From NCBI RefSeq assembly GCF_000717595.1, contig NZ_JNZO01000015.1:62001-126000 (forward strand): DNA of 64,000 nucleotides. Direction: 5' to 3'. The stretch comes from Streptomyces flavochromogenes. Lineage in GTDB: Bacteria > Actinomycetota > Actinomycetes > Streptomycetales > Streptomycetaceae. This document shows positions 61,782 to 64,000 of the stretch, in pieces (the first letter of the stretch is position 1; every line of letters begins with the position of its first letter). Both the position numbers and the translations under genes were made by a program. The notes under the pieces are model-generated. The model worked only from the letters and a program-made list of their open reading frames with translations, did no database searches and was not told the DNA's origin.

Positions 61782-64000
61782 CCGCTTCGACCGATCCGGA
61801 GAACCGAGCCGAGCCGGAGCAGCAGCGTGCGCCCCGTACCCGCTCCATGGCCTACGGCCGGTCCTTGGCCAGGATGCGTGCGGCGCTGGCGGATCCGGCG
61901 CATCCGCTCGGCGTGCGCGCGCTGGCCCGCCGCCCGGTGGACGAGCCGGCGATCGCTCTCCTCGACAGCTGGGCCATCGTCACGGACATCGTGTCCTTCT
62001 ACACGGAACGCCTGACGCAGGAGGGGTTCCTGGGCACGGCGACCGAGCTGGAGTCGGTGCGGGAACTGGTGCGGACCCTTGGATACGAGCTGCGACCTGG
62101 CATCGCGGCCCAGGCCGACCTTGCCTTCTCCGTCGAGGACACGGTGGCGTCGCCGGAGACGGTCACCGTTCCACGTGGCACGCCGGTGCAGAGCATCCCG
62201 GGCCAGGACCAGACCCCTCAGGTCTTCGAGACCGAGACGGATCTGGAGGCCAGGGCCGCGTGGAACGCGATCCCGGCCGTCGCCACGAGTACACAGCGGC
62301 TGGATGCGGACGTGAACGGGATCTGGCTCACCGGCGTGGACTCCGGAATCCGCCCGGGCGACTCGCTCATCGTCGTCGACGGAGGGCTCGCTACGGGCGC
62401 GGCGTGGGCGTTCCTCGTCGTGACCGGCGTCGCGGTGGAACCCGACGGGCGTACGGGATGGACGCTCTTGACGGTGCGACGCCCGGGGGGAACCGACGAC
62501 CCCGACCACGGGCCGATCGTCAGCAAGGGCGCACATGTGTACGGTTTCGCCGAGCGCGCCAACATGTTCGGCTGGAACGCTCAGGCCACACCGTCGTCCG
62601 CGTCCTCCGTGACGACCGCTCCGCGGGAGCCCGGGGGGAGGCCCCAGGAAGCCACCCCACAACGTTCCTTGGAACTCGACGGCGACCACCCGCGCCTGCT
62701 CCCCGACTCCTGGCTGGTCATGGAGTCGGACGACGAACGCCGGCTGTACCGTGCCCTGGCGGTCACCCCGTCCGGCAACACGCACAGCGGCTTCAGCGCT
62801 CGGACCACCAAGGTGAGCACGGACCGGACACTCCCGGGGGATTTCGTCCCACCCAGCACTCTGGTGCACTGCCAGTCCGTGCAGTTGCCCGCGGAACGCC
62901 GCCCGCGCTCGGCTCCCGTGGCCGGCCGCAAGCTGGAACTCGCGGTGACCGAACCGTTGTTGCCGGTAGGGCGCGTCGTGGTGGTCCAAGGCACGGATGT
63001 GCGCAGCGGCGCTCTCCAGGCCGAGCGAGCCCAGGTCGCAGCCCGCACCGTCGATGGCGCGGGCACCGTCATGACCGTCACCCTGGACCGGGAACTCGAG
63101 CATTCCTACCACCCCGACACCGTCGCCGTCCTGGGCAATGTCGTGACGGCCACCCACGGAGAGACCGTGAGCCACGTCCTCGGCAGCGGCGACGGGGCAC
63201 AGCAGTTCACCGCGGTGTCCATCTGGCGCCAGCCTCTGACGTACGTCAGAGGCGTCGCGGGGGCCGCCACGAGCACGCTGGCGATCCGGGTGGACGGCGA
63301 GCTGTGGCACGAGGTCGCCTCCCTCCACGAGGCCGGACCGAACGACCGGGTCTTCGTGGTCCGCAACGCGGAGGGCGGCACGGCGACCGCCATCTTCGGG
63401 GACGGCGTGCACGGTGCACGGCTGCCGACCGGTACCGAGAACGTCACGGCGACCTACCGGGTGGGGAACGGAGCCGACGGGGCGGTCTCGGCAGGTCGAC
63501 TCACCCTGCTTCCACGCCGCCCGCTGGGCATCTCGGCAGTGGCCAACCCGGTGGCCTCGCACGACTGGGCATCCGCGGAGAACCTGGCTGACGCACGTTC
63601 CGGTGCTCCCCGCCGCACCCGCACCCTCGATCGAGTCGTGTCGGTGAACGACTACGAGGACTTCGCACGAGGGTTCGCCGGCGTCGGTGCCGCACAGGCG
63701 GACACGGTGTGGGACGGCAGCCGGCGGACCATCGTCCTCTCCCTGGTCGGCAGCGAGGGCCGACGTGCCGGAGACGGGTTGCTGGCCGACCTCGGCGCTG
63801 CGATCGCGAGCGCCCGCCCTCCCGGCGGCTCCTTCCGTGTGATGCGTGCCGCCGTCCTCTGGTTCGGTGTCCGTATCGAGGTACTGCACGACCCCGCCTA
63901 CGAGTGGACGACAGTGAGAGAGGCCGTCGCCACGGCCCTCGATCTCCGTTTCGCACCGGCTCGCCAGGCCTTCGGCGCACCCGTGACGACTTCCGCCGTG
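61778..64000 (+). CDS. CIS baseplate protein, gpJ-like (second), truncated by the window edge
   Basis: The frame from ATG at 61778 stays open to the right edge, giving 741 visible residues. It shows the same family block as its neighbour: IALLDSWAIVTDIVSFYTER (about 60-79), FLGTATELESVRELVRTLGY, IFGDGVHGARLPTGTENVTA, YRVGNGADGAVSAG and VSVNDYEDFARGFAGVGAAQ. The pair of gpJ-like genes is usual in CIS baseplate operons (Afp11/Afp12-like). The previous stop overlaps by four bases. Sheath, tube, tail and ATPase genes would be expected beyond the edge. Confidence 0.85.
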   Translation, partial: MTASTDPENRAEPEQQRAPRTRSMAYGRSLARMRAALADPAHPLGVRALARRPVDEPAIALLDSWAIVTDIVSFYTERLTQEGFLGTATELESVRELVRTLGYELRPGIAAQADLAFSVEDTVASPETVTVPRGTPVQSIPGQDQTPQVFETETDLEARAAWNAIPAVATSTQRLDADVNGIWLTGVDSGIRPGDSLIVVDGGLATGAAWAFLVVTGVAVEPDGRTGWTLLTVRRPGGTDDPDHGPIVSKGAHVYGFAERANMFGWNAQATPSSASSVTTAPREPGGRPQEATPQRSLELDGDHPRLLPDSWLVMESDDERRLYRALAVTPSGNTHSGFSARTTKVSTDRTLPGDFVPPSTLVHCQSVQLPAERRPRSAPVAGRKLELAVTEPLLPVGRVVVVQGTDVRSGALQAERAQVAARTVDGAGTVMTVTLDRELEHSYHPDTVAVLGNVVTATHGETVSHVLGSGDGAQQFTAVSIWRQPLTYVRGVAGAATSTLAIRVDGELWHEVASLHEAGPNDRVFVVRNAEGGTATAIFGDGVHGARLPTGTENVTATYRVGNGADGAVSAGRLTLLPRRPLGISAVANPVASHDWASAENLADARSGAPRRTRTLDRVVSVNDYEDFARGFAGVGAAQADTVWDGSRRTIVLSLVGSEGRRAGDGLLADLGAAIASARPPGGSFRVMRAAVLWFGVRIEVLHDPAYEWTTVREAVATALDLRFAPARQAFGAPVTTSAV

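Noticed and set aside
61771..63591. Plus-strand frame of about 606 codons in the last gene
   Set aside because: Arg/Gly/Ala-rich shadow of the true frame starting at 61778, which carries the gpJ-like motifs and stays open to the edge.
61208..63889. Minus-strand open frame of about 893 codons opposite the gpJ genes
   Set aside because: Opposite strand has well-matching baseplate proteins in overlapping ATGA order.

Overview
The window looks like Streptomyces chromosome. G+C is very high, GTG and a TTG start occur, stop-start overlaps of the ATGA/GTGA type are common, and the families are typical of the genus: a SARP regulator, a SpoIIE-type phosphatase, STAS and B12-binding regulators, mycothiol-enzyme-like and WYL proteins, a baeRF/Vms1-like protein and a contractile injection system (CIS). 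I see no tRNA, rRNA, CRISPR array, insertion sequence or prophage integrase.

Layout. 0-4.3 kb: the end of a B12-binding regulator coupled to a STAS protein, small accessory genes, a GNAT acetyltransferase, the scar of a deleted TetR/FAD-monooxygenase pair, and a rifamycin ADP-ribosyltransferase (arr). 4.4-10.4 kb: an envelope-lipid island (PAP2 phosphatase, two BrkB/YihY proteins, a PAP2-diacylglycerol kinase fusion, a phospholipase D/cardiolipin synthase). 10.6-16.2 kb: sirtuin, DinB-like protein with a divergent WYL regulator, DUF6326 protein, and a NarL-type two-component pair. 16.4-23.8 kb: an OmpR-type response regulator, a secreted CAP protein, a membrane-anchored protein, a four-gene extracytoplasmic thiol-redox operon (thioredoxin, TlpA, CcdA, DsbD-N-like) and a histidine kinase. 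Two promoters in this block share four half-sites at 11-bp spacing and an identical distance to the -10 box, so I propose they form one regulon. 24-34.5 kb: FAD reductase, SpoIIE multidomain sensor, glycosyltransferase, baeRF protein, membrane protein, universal stress protein, and a LuxR-type regulator. 34.6-38.3 kb: a large secreted subtilase. 38.6-43.8 kb: a sugar-oxidation set headed by a gluconokinase-aldose 1-epimerase fusion, followed by cyclase-family, GMC and SDR enzymes. 43.8-48.2 kb: cytochrome bd oxidase (cydAB) and a CPA-type antiporter. 48.3-54.7 kb: GH15 glycosidase, DUF2254 protein, XRE-TPR regulator divergent from a secreted M64 peptidase.

54.9-64 kb: a SARP regulator divergent from the first eight genes of a CIS baseplate/spike operon that runs off the right edge. 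Just upstream of the operon are three GTGACG direct repeats spaced exactly 11 bp apart, the layout expected of SARP operators. The downstream start at 55860 then fits a leaderless transcript.

Functional families were read from motifs and remembered family signatures; no database search was possible. The two regulatory architectures (18.1-19.2 kb and 55.8 kb) and the monooxygenase/TetR scar are the observations I consider most worth checking.
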